A stretch of 64,000 nt of DNA, from contig CAZGRL010000003.1 of NCBI GenBank assembly GCA_964528155.1, forward strand, positions 38,545 through 102,544, read 5' to 3'. Shown piece by piece: positions 18,139 through 26,389 of this stretch (position 1 is the stretch's first letter; the number at the start of each line of letters is the position of its first letter). The position numbers were made by a program, and so were the translations under genes. The DNA comes from G001797105 sp964528155 (GTDB taxonomy: Bacteria > Chloroflexota > Anaerolineae > Anaerolineales > E44-bin32). The notes beneath the pieces are model-generated. The model had not been told where the DNA came from and did not search any database. It saw only the letters and a list, made by a program, of their open reading frames with translations.

Positions 18139-18789
18139 CTAGCGTCGGCGCGTGGCGGCTAGAGGCTTACGGCTTGCGTGGCCGGTTTCGAAACGAGCAG
18201 TCGGATGGGGTACCTCGAGCGAGACGAAGTAGGCCTCACCGGCGCAAGCGCGACACAGAACACGCCCGTCGACCGCAACTTCTCTTCCATTGTTGATCTC
18301 TTCCACACATGCGTCGCAGGTCGAGCGTTTGCCAGGGTCGCTGATCAAGGCGGCCAAATCCAGGGTGAGCCTGACGGGTTCCACCGTCAGCAGCTCGTCA
18401 TCCGGCATCACCTGGTAGGCAGCCAGTTGACGCTCCCACGGATCCATTATCTCCGGCGCGTACTCGACCGTTCGTGAGCGAGCGGCCGGGTGCGGCACGG
18501 TCCGAATCGCCCTACCGGATCGGCTGTCGACAAAGGTGGCGGCCACTTTGCCGTAGTCGACGATGAACATCGTTCTGCGCCCCACCCAACAGCCCGTGGC
18601 TACACCGATCCCATCTGCCGTGCAGCCTTCGGTCTCAACGAATGCAATCAGGTGCTTATCGGTCTGGGGCAGTTCGAACCCCAATTCCAGGCCGGCCCGG
18701 ACCCCCATACGCACTCCCAGCACCTGGCGGGGGCACAGGTGCTGGTGCATCCGTGAGACCCTGTCGAAAAGCAAGCTCAGATCGGCCAT
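18139..18789 (-). CDS. FmdE-like protein with C-terminal zinc ribbon
   Basis: Member of the formylmethanofuran dehydrogenase subunit E family (FmdE, 216 residues), widespread in bacteria that lack methanofuran and of uncertain function, often linked to molybdenum or other metal-cofactor metabolism. The N-terminal domain has the family's HQHLCPRQVLGVRMG near residues 15-29 and ETEGCTADGIGVATGC near 52-67. The C-terminal part has CDAC near 158 and CRAC near 178, a treble-clef/zinc-ribbon site as in other FmdE proteins. It follows tatA on the same strand by about 55 bases. No molybdoenzyme gene is adjacent, so the partner is unknown. Confidence 0.85.
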   Translation of the reverse strand: MADLSLLFDRVSRMHQHLCPRQVLGVRMGVRAGLELGFELPQTDKHLIAFVETEGCTADGIGVATGCWVGRRTMFIVDYGKVAATFVDSRSGRAIRTVPHPAARSRTVEYAPEIMDPWERQLAAYQVMPDDELLTVEPVRLTLDLAALISDPGKRSTCDACVEEINNGREVAVDGRVLCRACAGEAYFVSLEVPHPTARFETGHASRKPLAATRRR

Positions 18790-18844
18790 GCGATCCCCTG
18801 AGCAGGCGAGGGCTCAGACGGTGCATCCGAGCCCAAGTCGCCGA

Positions 18845-19027
18845 TCACTCCTGCTTCTCTTCGGGGGCCCCTTCCGGGGTTTCTTCCTCTCCCTTGAGGC
18901 CGTCACGAAATGATCGAATCCCCTTGCCGAGTTCGCCGGCGATCTTGCTGACACGGCCAACGCCGAACAGGAGGACAACGATCACGAGGACAAGGATCAG
19001 TTCCGGCGTGCCAAGTCGCAAAGGCAT
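18845..19027 (-). CDS. tatA: Twin-arginine translocase subunit TatA/TatE
   Basis: Small pore-forming subunit of the Tat system, which exports folded proteins. The ATG at 19027 with GGAGGAAAGC ahead of it gives 60 residues. There is one N-terminal membrane helix (about residues 7-23, PELILVLVIVVLLFGVGRV), the FG hinge, an amphipathic helix (KIAGELGKGIRSFRDGLKG) and an acidic tail. This is the compact TatA type. The tatB-tatC pair lies 16 kb away at 35.1-36.4 kb, so Tat genes are split over two loci here. Confidence 0.92.
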   Translation of the reverse strand: MPLRLGTPELILVLVIVVLLFGVGRVSKIAGELGKGIRSFRDGLKGEEETPEGAPEEKQE

Positions 19028-19181
19028 GCTTTCCTCCGTCATTTTGAGCGCGCGGCTCAGTCCAGCGCGCTCAACATCATGGCTTGAGTTCCGTTCGTCC
19101 TGGCATGCAGAGCACAAACATCACATGCAGGCGATCGATCGCGCATCGCCGCCGACTGGCCAGGTACATTCTAGCCGAGCG

Positions 19182-21110
19182 CTAGACATCCAGGTTGCGC
19201 ACCTCGTGTGCGTGGGTCTGGATGAACCGTCTCCGGGGCGGGACAGCCGAACCCATGAGCATGTCGAATGTTCGATCGGCCTCGGCCGCGTCCTCAATTG
19301 TGACTTGCAGCAAAGTCCGCCGGGCCGGATCCATGGTGGTCTCCCACAATTGGGACGGGTTCATCTCACCCAGACCTTTGTAGCGTTGAAGGCTTGCACC
19401 GTCGCTCCCGCCCGTGATTTCTTTCATCAATCGCTCGCGCTCGGCTTCAGTGTAGGCATACACGACCTTGTTCTTGTGCCCGACACGGTACAGGGGAGGT
19501 TGGGCGATGAACAGATGTCCTTCGTCGATCAACTCCGGCATGTAGCGGAAGAAGAAGGTCAGGAGCAGCGTGCGGATATGACTGCCGTCGACATCGGCAT
19601 CGGTCATGATAATCACACGCCCATAGCGCAAGCCGGAGAGATCGAAGCCCTCCCCGATGCCTGTGCCCAACGCTGAGATCAGGGCTTTCACTTCGTTGTT
19701 CGAAAGGATCTTGTCCAGGCGGGCGCGCTCCGTGTTGAGGATCTTGCCTCGCAGGGGCAGGATCGCTTGAAAGTGGCGGTCACGGCCCTGCTTGGCCGAT
19801 CCGCCTGCGGAATCGCCCTCGACGATATACAGCTCGCACTTGTTCGGATCGCGTTCGGAACAATCCGCCAGCTTGCCCGGCAGGGTCAGACTCTCGAGCG
19901 CGCTCTTTCGGATGACAAGATCGCGCGCCTTGCGCGCCGCATCCCGGGCGCGAGCCGATGTCAGACACTTCTGGACGATCGCCTTCCCGGCCCGCGGATT
20001 CTGCTCGAGGAACTCGCTGAAGGCCTCGCCCAAGACCGACTGAACCTGAGTCTGGACTTCGGCATTCATCAGCTTGACCTTGGTCTGACTTTCAAACTGC
20101 GGGTCTCGGTGTTTGATCGACACGATACCGGTCAGACCTTCGCGAGTGTCGTCGCCTGAGAAGTTGGGATCTGATTCCTTCAGCAATCCGTTCTTGCGAG
20201 CGTAGTCATTGATCGTCCGCGTAATCGCCGCACGCATCCCGGTCAGGTGCGTGCCGCCGTCCACCGTATTGATTGTGTTGGCAAATGAGTAGACCGATTC
20301 GGCGTAGGCGTCGGTGTACTGGAGCGCGACCTCAATGCCCACTCCCTCGACCTCACGATCGACGTGAACGACCGGGTGGAGCACTTCGCGGTTCCGATTC
20401 AGATAGCGCACGAAAGACGTCAGGCCGCCTTCGAAGTAGAACGTCATTCGACGGAGATCGCGTTCGTCGCGAAAGTCGATCGTGACGCCACGCGTGACGA
20501 ACGCCATTTCCCTGAACCGCTGCACCAGTGTCTCAAAGCGGTAGTCGATGTCCCCTTTGAAGATCTCTTTGTCGAACTTGAAACGGGTCTTGTTCCCGGT
20601 TTCGTCTTTGGGGAGCTTACCAATCACTTTGACCGGCTCGACGGGGGCACCCCGCTCGTACCTTTGGAAGTGGACCTTCCCGTCGCGCTTGACTTCGACT
20701 TCGCACCACTCCGAGAGGGCGTTCACGGCGGACACCCCGACGCCGTGCAGACCGCCGGATACCTTGTAGCCTTCCCCACCGAATTTTCCGCCGGCGTGTA
20801 GGACGGTCATGACGATCTCCAGCGCGGGCTTCTTCTTCTCAGGATGGATGTCGACCGGAATGCCTCGACCGTCATCCTCGACCGTCACGCTGCTGTCGGG
20901 GTGAATCGTCACATCGATCTTGCTACACGCCCCTGCCAGGGCTTCATCAATCGAGTTGTCGACAACCTCATAGACCAGGTGATGAAGCGCCTTGACATCC
21001 GTTCCACCAACATACATCCCGGGCCGGCGGCGAACCGCCTCCAGCCCTTCCAAGACCTGGATGTCTTTGGCGGCATAGCTGCTGACCTTCTTGGTTGCCC
21101 GTTTCGCCAC
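19182..21110 (-). CDS. gyrB: DNA gyrase subunit B
   Basis: ATPase subunit of gyrase, which introduces negative supercoils. The GTG at 21110 is preferred because AGGAGG lies 4 bases before it; an in-frame ATG 27 bases upstream has a poorer context. The protein then has 642 residues, the usual short GyrB without the enterobacterial insert. Seen: GHKL ATPase motifs (YEVVDNSIDEALAG, DDGRGIPVDIHPE, GGLHGVGVSAVNALS), the transducer domain, TOPRIM motifs EGDSAGGSAKQGRDR and TDADVDGSHIRTLLLTFFFR, and a C-terminal GyrA-contact tail. ParE is an alternative name for similar proteins, but QRYKGLGEMNPSQLWETTMDP fits GyrB. gyrA is not in the window. Confidence 0.95.
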   Translation of the reverse strand: MAKRATKKVSSYAAKDIQVLEGLEAVRRRPGMYVGGTDVKALHHLVYEVVDNSIDEALAGACSKIDVTIHPDSSVTVEDDGRGIPVDIHPEKKKPALEIVMTVLHAGGKFGGEGYKVSGGLHGVGVSAVNALSEWCEVEVKRDGKVHFQRYERGAPVEPVKVIGKLPKDETGNKTRFKFDKEIFKGDIDYRFETLVQRFREMAFVTRGVTIDFRDERDLRRMTFYFEGGLTSFVRYLNRNREVLHPVVHVDREVEGVGIEVALQYTDAYAESVYSFANTINTVDGGTHLTGMRAAITRTINDYARKNGLLKESDPNFSGDDTREGLTGIVSIKHRDPQFESQTKVKLMNAEVQTQVQSVLGEAFSEFLEQNPRAGKAIVQKCLTSARARDAARKARDLVIRKSALESLTLPGKLADCSERDPNKCELYIVEGDSAGGSAKQGRDRHFQAILPLRGKILNTERARLDKILSNNEVKALISALGTGIGEGFDLSGLRYGRVIIMTDADVDGSHIRTLLLTFFFRYMPELIDEGHLFIAQPPLYRVGHKNKVVYAYTEAERERLMKEITGGSDGASLQRYKGLGEMNPSQLWETTMDPARRTLLQVTIEDAAEADRTFDMLMGSAVPPRRRFIQTHAHEVRNLDV

Positions 21111-21133
21111 GAAACCTCCTCGCGCAGTTCGAT

Positions 21134-22159
21134 TCAACCCGTTCCGTCTTTGCCTTGCGTCGCCTCAGCCGATTGCATCGCCAGCGCGCTGCGCACTGCC
21201 GTCAGCCACTCGTGCCTGGCCTGATAGAAGGCGTAGCTCCCCACGATGATCATGGCGCTGACGAAGGCGTGACCCAGAAGTCCGAGAATGCTGAACCAGG
21301 ACTCCGACTTCGGCAGATTCCATACCAGGTTGGTCAACCAGGACGCAGCGATTGCCGCTCCGATGAAGCCGAGCGCACTGAGCGTGTTCCAGCGGACGAC
21401 CATGGCACTCTCTAGCATAGCCTGGATCACTCCCAGGCGGTAGCGGATGATCCCGTGAGGCGTGAAGGCCAGATATGTCCCTACCCAGAAGAGCAGGCTC
21501 AGGCCGATGAGAACCACCCCGGCGCTGAAGAGCGGCAGGATCACCCCCACAATGGCCGCGGCGAGGAAAGTCGCCATCGCCCAGAGAAAGCCCCCGATGT
21601 ACACGACGACGGCCAGCAAAACGAAGCCCAGCCATGCCCTCCAGGGTTGCGCCAGATTCCCCATTGGGGCCACCCGCCTGGCGAGCCCTACGTGGTACAG
21701 GGCGCCCAACCCCAGGCCGAGGATCGTCAGCACTAGCCACACGCCCAGGACGGCAAAGGGGTCCTGTACTTCCAGACGAGTGACGTTCCCCAGCGCGTTC
21801 GCAAGCGGGAGGCGCCCAGCCATAAGGCTTGGAATACCCACAGGAATACTATTCAATGCCGAGAACAGGTTGAACCGATCCGCCAGGAGCTCCAGACTGT
21901 CCGTCAGCGGAACCGCCTGCTGTTGAAGGGTCGGATCCGCGGCGGAAAGCGCCGCGGTTGTGGCCGCCGCCTGTCGGAAAAGCCCACTCAAAGACAGCCT
22001 TGGCCCCAACCATAGGAACAGATCGAGAAGCAATGGCGGAAGGACGAGGATCGGCTGCTCGGCGATTTGCTCGAAGCCGGTGACAAACGCAGCGACAACG
22101 CCAATCGGTTTTGCGGAAGGCCGAAGAACTGGAGCGTTCACGAGACTTGATTCTACCAT
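21134..22159 (-). CDS. Polytopic membrane protein of unknown function
   Basis: About 341 residues from the ATG at 22159, with roughly six hydrophobic segments, including IAEQPILVLPPLLLDLFLWL near residue 35 and several in the middle and C-terminal parts. I recognise no catalytic motif. The arrangement resembles the large group of bacterial DUF4013/glycerophosphoryl-diester-like membrane domains, but this is only an impression. It ends 24 bases before the gyrB start on the same strand and the pair is probably cotranscribed. An upstream ATG at 22198 would add 13 residues and is less likely. Confidence 0.7.
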   Translation of the reverse strand: MVESSLVNAPVLRPSAKPIGVVAAFVTGFEQIAEQPILVLPPLLLDLFLWLGPRLSLSGLFRQAAATTAALSAADPTLQQQAVPLTDSLELLADRFNLFSALNSIPVGIPSLMAGRLPLANALGNVTRLEVQDPFAVLGVWLVLTILGLGLGALYHVGLARRVAPMGNLAQPWRAWLGFVLLAVVVYIGGFLWAMATFLAAAIVGVILPLFSAGVVLIGLSLLFWVGTYLAFTPHGIIRYRLGVIQAMLESAMVVRWNTLSALGFIGAAIAASWLTNLVWNLPKSESWFSILGLLGHAFVSAMIIVGSYAFYQARHEWLTAVRSALAMQSAEATQGKDGTG

Positions 22160-22486
22160 AGGGGACCTTTTGGGACTTGAAAGAATAAGCATGTGCATCG
22201 TTCACACTTGACGACGCGCGCGCGATTCCCAACGTCTCAGACACGATCCGACCTGACGCAGGCCCGATCATTGCCGATATCGTGCGTTCTTGACTTGTCC
22301 CTTGACTTCATTCACGGATGCGCCCCAACCCCGCCGGCGACAGAGCTCCGGGTGATCTCCGCAAGGCACGGTCGAAGCGTGCTCGCCTCCCTTTGAGGGA
22401 TCGAGCAATCCGGAATGCACCCTCGTCAAATCCCCGTTTGACCGACCCGTCCGCCTCGACTAAAATGCGACCTCTCAGGAGCAAGC
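22160..22486. other. Divergent intergenic region
   Basis: This 327-base gap separates the minus-strand membrane protein and gyrB from the plus-strand SAM hydrolase and murA. It holds the clear rightward promoter at 22438-22466. A leftward promoter must lie near 22170-22230 but is not distinct. The rest shows no gene. Confidence 0.5.
22438..22466 (+). promoter_or_regulatory. Sigma-70-type promoter of SAM hydrolase-murA
   Basis: TTGACC (22438-22443), 17-base spacer, TAAAAT (22461-22466). The start codon at 22487 lies 20 bases downstream with an AGGAG ribosome-binding site in between. Confidence 0.7.
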
Positions 22487-23329
22487 GTGACACCCTCACT
22501 GATTGCGGTGCTGACCGACTTCGGGACGAAAGATACCTACGTCGGGGTGATGAAAGGTGTCATCGCCTCAATCGCACCTCAAGCCCGTGTCATCGATCTA
22601 ACGCACGAGATCCCTCCGGGTGATGTCCGTCAGGCGGCTTTCAAGCTCTGGCAGGCTGTGCCGTTCTTCCCCGACGGGACGATCTTCGAGGTCGTCGTGG
22701 ATCCGGGCGTCGGAACCCGCCGGCGGGCAGTCGCCGTGGCATGGTCGATGCGCCTGTTCGTGTTGCCTGACAATGGGATATTGACGTATCTCTTGACGAG
22801 CGCCCCCGCCAGCAAGGCGGTCGAGTTGGTCACGCCCACCTTCCGACTCAACCCCGTCAGCAGCACGTTCCACGGCCGGGATGTGTTCGCCCCCGCGAGC
22901 GCCCACCTGGCACGGGGAGTTCCTCTGGACGATCTCGGCCCGCCCGCCGGTGATCTTGTGCGCTTCCCTCTCCCGCGATTGTCCATGAAGGCCGGCCTCA
23001 GGCTTGAAGGAGAAATCCTGCATGCCGATCGGTTCGGCAATCTAGTCACAAGCCTGGGAAGGTTCGAACGACGGACCGACTCCTTGGCTTTCCTCCCATG
23101 GCTTCCAGTGGCTCAGGAGGCTGCGCTGCCGCCGGAGAACCTTTGGCTAAACCTTGAGGGCGGGACTCGTCTGGCCGTGAGGAACACGTTCGGCGATGTA
23201 CCGGAAGGCGAATTGGTGGCGTACATCGGCAGCGAGGGGCTGATCGAGGTCGCCGTCAACACAGGCAGCGCCTCCGACAGACTCGGGTTGAAGACCGGGT
23301 CACAAGTAGAGCTCACATACGAAGGTTGA
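22487..23329 (+). CDS. S-adenosyl-L-methionine hydrolase (adenosine-forming), DUF62 family
   Basis: Splits S-adenosylmethionine into adenosine and methionine, using water held by the conserved Asp/Arg/His triad of the SAM hydroxide adenosyltransferase/halogenase family. The 280 residues begin with the family signature LTDFGTKDTYVGVMKG (about residues 9-24), followed by DLTHEIPPGDVRQAAF, VDPGVGT and the C-terminal HADRFGNLVTS nucleotide-binding segment. The start is GTG at 22487 with AGGAG before it. It ends 2 bases before the murA start. The biological role of this family in bacteria is not well settled; release of adenosine would feed the purine enzymes encoded elsewhere in the window. Confidence 0.9.
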   Translation: MTPSLIAVLTDFGTKDTYVGVMKGVIASIAPQARVIDLTHEIPPGDVRQAAFKLWQAVPFFPDGTIFEVVVDPGVGTRRRAVAVAWSMRLFVLPDNGILTYLLTSAPASKAVELVTPTFRLNPVSSTFHGRDVFAPASAHLARGVPLDDLGPPAGDLVRFPLPRLSMKAGLRLEGEILHADRFGNLVTSLGRFERRTDSLAFLPWLPVAQEAALPPENLWLNLEGGTRLAVRNTFGDVPEGELVAYIGSEGLIEVAVNTGSASDRLGLKTGSQVELTYEG

Positions 23330-23331
23330 GA

Positions 23332-24618
23332 ATGAAGGCGTTCGCCATTGAAGGCGGCTATCCGCTGCAAGGTGATTTCACACCCTCGGGCAATAAGAAC
23401 GCAGCTTTGCCTCTGCTGACCGCGTGTCTATTGACGGACGAGCCCGTGACCCTGCACAACATCCCGGAGATCGGCGATGTCCACATCATGCGCCAGCTTC
23501 TGGAAAGCCTCGGGGTGACGATCGAGCCGCTCGAACACGGCGTGTGGCGAGTCCAGGCAAGTGAGGTCCGCAAGGCCGATGTGGACCCGGAGCTCTGCCG
23601 TCAGATCCGGGCCTCGATCCTGCTCGCTGGACCGATGCTCGGACGTGCCGGGGGGATCGACCTGCCGCCACCCGGGGGTGACGTCATCGGTCGGCGAAGA
23701 GTAGACACCCATTTCTTGGCCCTCAGGGCCCTTGGCGCGGGCGTGGAGTACGCCGATCGCGCGTTCCACATCCACGCATCAGGCCGGATGCAGGGGACGA
23801 ACATCTTGCTGGATGAAGCCAGCGTCACGGCCACCGAAAACGCCATTATGGCTGCGGTCACCGCCAAGGGTCGGACGGTGATCCGCAATGCCACATCCGA
23901 ACCACACGTTCAGGATCTGTGTCTATTCCTGACGACCCTCGGGGCGCGTATCGACAACATCGGGTCGAACACATTGGTGATCGAGGGGATAGATCGGCTA
24001 CACGGCGGGGAGTACACCATCGGTCCCGACTACCTGGAAGTGGTCAGCTTCATCGGAGCTGCCGCCGTGACCGGCGGCCGGATCCGGATCCACCGGGCCG
24101 CGCCGGAGCATCTGGACATGATCCACCTAGTCTTCAGCCGGCTGGGCGTCACCTGGGATGTCGAGAATGGGGACGTCGTCGTTCCGGCGGAACAATCGCT
24201 GGAAGTCGTGCCCGATGTTGGTGGTGCGGTCCCCGAGATACACGTAATGCCCTGGCCAGCATTCCCGACCGACTTGATGAGCATCGCCATCGTCCTGGCC
24301 ACCCAGTCGCGCGGTACGGTCCTCTTCCACGATTGGATGTACCCCAGCCGGATGTTCTTCATCGACAAGCTGGTGAGCATGGGAGCCCGCATAGTCCTGT
24401 GCGATCCGCACCGCTGTCTGGTTCAGGGGCCGAGCCGCCTCCTGGGGGAACACCTCGACAGCCCGGACATCCGCGCCGGCATGGCGCTCATCCTGGCCGC
24501 ACTCGGGGCGGAAGGCTCCTCCGTGATCCGCAACATCGGCCAGATCGAACGCGGCTACGAGCGCGTGGACGAGAAGCTGCGTCAGTTGGGCGCTCACATC
24601 GAGAGGCTCGAATCCTGA
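23332..24618 (+). CDS. murA: UDP-N-acetylglucosamine 1-carboxyvinyltransferase, Asp-type active site
   Basis: First committed enzyme of peptidoglycan synthesis, adding enolpyruvate from PEP to UDP-GlcNAc. The ATG at 23332 gives 428 residues, normal for MurA. Substrate residues are present: SGNKNAALPLL near 19-29 (Lys22 of the E. coli enzyme), GRAGGIDLPPPGG before the active-site loop and ERGYERVDEKL near the C-terminus (Arg397 region). The catalytic loop residue that is Cys115 in E. coli is Asp117 here (codon 23680-23682). The same Cys-to-Asp change in mycobacteria, chlamydiae and Borrelia makes MurA active but insensitive to fosfomycin. A plain EPSP-synthase relative is unlikely given the length and motifs. 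Confidence 0.93.
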   Translation: MKAFAIEGGYPLQGDFTPSGNKNAALPLLTACLLTDEPVTLHNIPEIGDVHIMRQLLESLGVTIEPLEHGVWRVQASEVRKADVDPELCRQIRASILLAGPMLGRAGGIDLPPPGGDVIGRRRVDTHFLALRALGAGVEYADRAFHIHASGRMQGTNILLDEASVTATENAIMAAVTAKGRTVIRNATSEPHVQDLCLFLTTLGARIDNIGSNTLVIEGIDRLHGGEYTIGPDYLEVVSFIGAAAVTGGRIRIHRAAPEHLDMIHLVFSRLGVTWDVENGDVVVPAEQSLEVVPDVGGAVPEIHVMPWPAFPTDLMSIAIVLATQSRGTVLFHDWMYPSRMFFIDKLVSMGARIVLCDPHRCLVQGPSRLLGEHLDSPDIRAGMALILAALGAEGSSVIRNIGQIERGYERVDEKLRQLGAHIERLES

Positions 24619-24836
24619 GGCCAACAAGGAAGCATCAGGCCGTCCGCGCTCGCCTGGCGAGTCGACCCTCCCTTCTCCCCTGGCAGCTTGTCTCTTGCAG
24701 TGTCCGTCCCCCTCGAGCATCGACGACCGGCGGCCATCGAGCCTGCGAGTGAATCATCAGGACGTACGGTTTGCACCTCGAGCCCTGGACACGTTGTACC
24801 GGGGCAGAGAGATGCCCCCACACTCTCCCACCCCCG

Positions 24837-24869
24837 TCATCCTGCCTGCCCAGGCCGCAGGCCAGGGAG
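24837..24869 (+). repeat. 33-base intergenic repeat, copy 1
   Basis: An exact copy of this 33-base word (starting TCATCCTGCCTGCCCAGG) is at 63945-63977. Both copies stand within 15 bases of a long hairpin of the same family, on its left here and on its right in the other copy. It contains a short internal inverted repeat. Confidence 0.8.
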
Positions 24870-24876
24870 AGGAGAT

Positions 24877-24929
24877 GGTCCGTATGAAGGATGGGGCCGG
24901 CTTCGCCGGCCCCATCCTTCATACGGACC
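24877..24929. repeat. Long perfect hairpin A (25-bp stem, 3-nt loop)
   Basis: Arms 24877-24901 and 24905-24929 pair perfectly around the loop TTC, with GGC/GCC closing the loop. It shares the GAAGGATG core with the hairpins at 36556 and 63880. It lies between convergent gene ends. Confidence 0.85.
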
Positions 24930-24946
24930 ACGAGGTGCCAGACACC

Positions 24947-25714
24947 TCAGCCCGGGGCCATGTCCTCGACCTCGTAGGCCAGGTTGCGGTAGGCCACGGC
25001 TCCATCGCTGATGGACTGATAGGCCAGGACCGATTGCCGGGCCGCGGGAGCTCGGGCCAGCGACTCGTCTTCGGGGATCACCGTCTGGAATACACGCTTC
25101 TTGAAGACCTCCCGAAGTTCGTCCAGCACCTCATTCGAATGGTGTGAGCTTTCCTTATATAGGGTAGCCAGCAAGCCCAAGAGCCGCAGCTGAGGATGGA
25201 GCTTGTCGTGCACCAGCCACATCGTTTCGAGCATCGACCTCACGCCGCGCAGGGCCAGGTAATGGCACTCGACCGGGACGATGAGTTCTTCGGCCGCCAA
25301 CAATCCATTCACAGTCAGCAGACCAAGGCTGGGAGGTGTATCGATCAGGACGTAGTCGACCTGCCCAAGGCCTTGCTGCAGGCTCTGACGCAGCCTTTGT
25401 GTCCGATCCGGAAGGTTGATCATGGCGTGCTCGGCCGCCGAGAGATCGACGCTGGCCGGGGCAAGCCACAGACGCTCGCCGATCGGCTTGACGACCTCCC
25501 TCAAGCGACTGTCGTCATGTACCAGGAGGGTGTAGGTTGTCGGGGTCAGACGGTAGGGATCCAGGCCGACGCCGGCGGTCAGTGCCGCCTGGGGATCGAT
25601 GTCCACAAGCAAAACCCGCTTGCCGCGCTCCGCCAAAGCCGCGCCCAGATTCGAGACAGTCGTGGTCTTGCCCACACCACCTTTCTGGTTGGCAATCACG
25701 ATCACGCGGGCCAT
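24947..25714 (-). CDS. ParA/Soj-family ATPase without adjacent parB
   Basis: P-loop ATPase of 255 residues with the deviant Walker A NQKGGVGKTTT near residues 9-19, switch motif VDIDPQAALT near 37-46 and Walker B VLIDTPPSLGLLT near 119-131, as in chromosome or plasmid partition ATPases. It has no parB next to it. A second, clearly related ParA with its ParB is encoded at 30.6-32.3 kb. The gene is convergent with murA and divergent from rpmH. It may position some other cargo, such as chemoreceptors, or be an accessory chromosome-partition ATPase; context does not decide. Confidence 0.88.
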   Translation of the reverse strand: MARVIVIANQKGGVGKTTTVSNLGAALAERGKRVLLVDIDPQAALTAGVGLDPYRLTPTTYTLLVHDDSRLREVVKPIGERLWLAPASVDLSAAEHAMINLPDRTQRLRQSLQQGLGQVDYVLIDTPPSLGLLTVNGLLAAEELIVPVECHYLALRGVRSMLETMWLVHDKLHPQLRLLGLLATLYKESSHHSNEVLDELREVFKKRVFQTVIPEDESLARAPAARQSVLAYQSISDGAVAYRNLAYEVEDMAPG

Positions 25715-25903
25715 GCCCGGAGTATAGACCAGCGTTTGGACACGGGCAATGTGCGGTTGATCCTGCAGTACGGGCTATTGTCCTCGTCATCGTCACATGT
25801 GATTGTCCGTCACCTGGATGCCTGTTTGCCGGTCGAGAGCCCTGCCAGCCTGCAGGCCCGCACGGCGGGAATAGCAGCCCGGGAGGAATGGTCAGCGTCC
25901 CTC

Positions 25904-26052
25904 AATTGAGGGTGCATTCGATTTCGGGGGGCGCGTCCTCGTTGTAAAAAGGGAAAATGTGTCTTGGACGGCGGCTGTGCCGCCGTCCAAGACACATTTT
26001 CCCTTATTCCTCGCGAGGGGCTTGCCCCCCAAGTTGGAATGCACCCTCAATT
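25904..26052. repeat. 149-base nested palindromic element with 16-bp terminal inverted repeats
   Basis: Outer 16-base perfect inverted repeats (25904-25919 and 26037-26052, core GAGGGTGCATTC) enclose imperfectly matching G-rich/C-rich arms, and these enclose the perfect 27-bp hairpin at 25949-25975/25979-26005 with loop TGT. The whole could fold as one cruciform, and its right end is only 9 bases from the rpmH -35 box. It has no coding capacity and looks like a miniature non-autonomous element or a structured regulatory island. Confidence 0.75.
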
Positions 26053-26061
26053 CATTTCACG

Positions 26062-26090
26062 TTGACCGAGGCTAATGCATAAGGTATAAT
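26062..26090 (+). promoter_or_regulatory. Strong sigma-70-type promoter of rpmH operon
   Basis: TTGACC (26062-26067), 17-base spacer and a perfect TATAAT (26085-26090), 53 bases before the rpmH start. This is among the best promoters in the window, in keeping with a ribosomal protein gene. Confidence 0.8.
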
Positions 26091-26142
26091 CCTCCGGTCT
26101 GGTCGATAACAAACGGCCCGAATGGCCGTCGGGGACGAGTGA

Positions 26143-26319
26143 ATGCCGAAAAGAACGTATCAGCCCAAGATCCGTCGCCGCGTGCGTGTGCATGGCTTTC
26201 GTTCACGCATGGCGACGCGGGCAGGTCGCGCCGTGCTCAAGCGGCGCCGGTCGAAGGGTCGCCACCGTCTTGCGGTTCGTTCGAACGCCCATATCAAGAA
26301 GGTCAACTGGAAGGCATAA
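26143..26319 (+). CDS. rpmH: 50S ribosomal protein L34, long form
   Basis: Small basic protein of the large ribosomal subunit, 58 residues. The N-terminal MPKRTYQPKIRRR and the HGFRSRMATRAGRAVLKRRRSKGRHRL core are unmistakable L34. After the core there is a tail of about 13 residues (VRSNAHIKKVNWKA region) not found in the usual 44-46-residue proteins. First gene of the conserved rpmH-rnpA-yidD-yidC-jag block, behind the promoter at 26062-26090. Confidence 0.95.
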   Translation: MPKRTYQPKIRRRVRVHGFRSRMATRAGRAVLKRRRSKGRHRLAVRSNAHIKKVNWKA

Positions 26320-26389
26320 AGTGGTCATGACCTCGGAGCGCGTATGCAGACGCGCTCCCAGTCACTCGCCCTCCGAGCCAACCAGGTGA

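Larger units (their letters stand above)
24619..24946. other. Convergent intergenic region with repeat elements
   Basis: murA and the orphan parA end toward each other here. The 328 bases hold the 33-base repeat at 24837-24869 and the long hairpin at 24877-24929, which begins just past the parA stop and could end transcription from both sides. The rest shows no gene. Confidence 0.55.
25715..26142. other. Divergent region before rpmH, no origin motifs seen
   Basis: This 428-base gap contains the 149-base palindromic element at 25904-26052 and the rpmH promoter at 26062-26090. I looked for DnaA-box-like TTATNCACA words on both strands and found no cluster, so no replication origin is called although the flanking gene order is typical of origin regions. 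Confidence 0.55.

Noticed and set aside
25715..26142. Replication origin between parA and rpmH
   Set aside because: Gene order is suggestive, but no cluster of DnaA boxes, no AT-rich unwinding region and no dnaA are seen.
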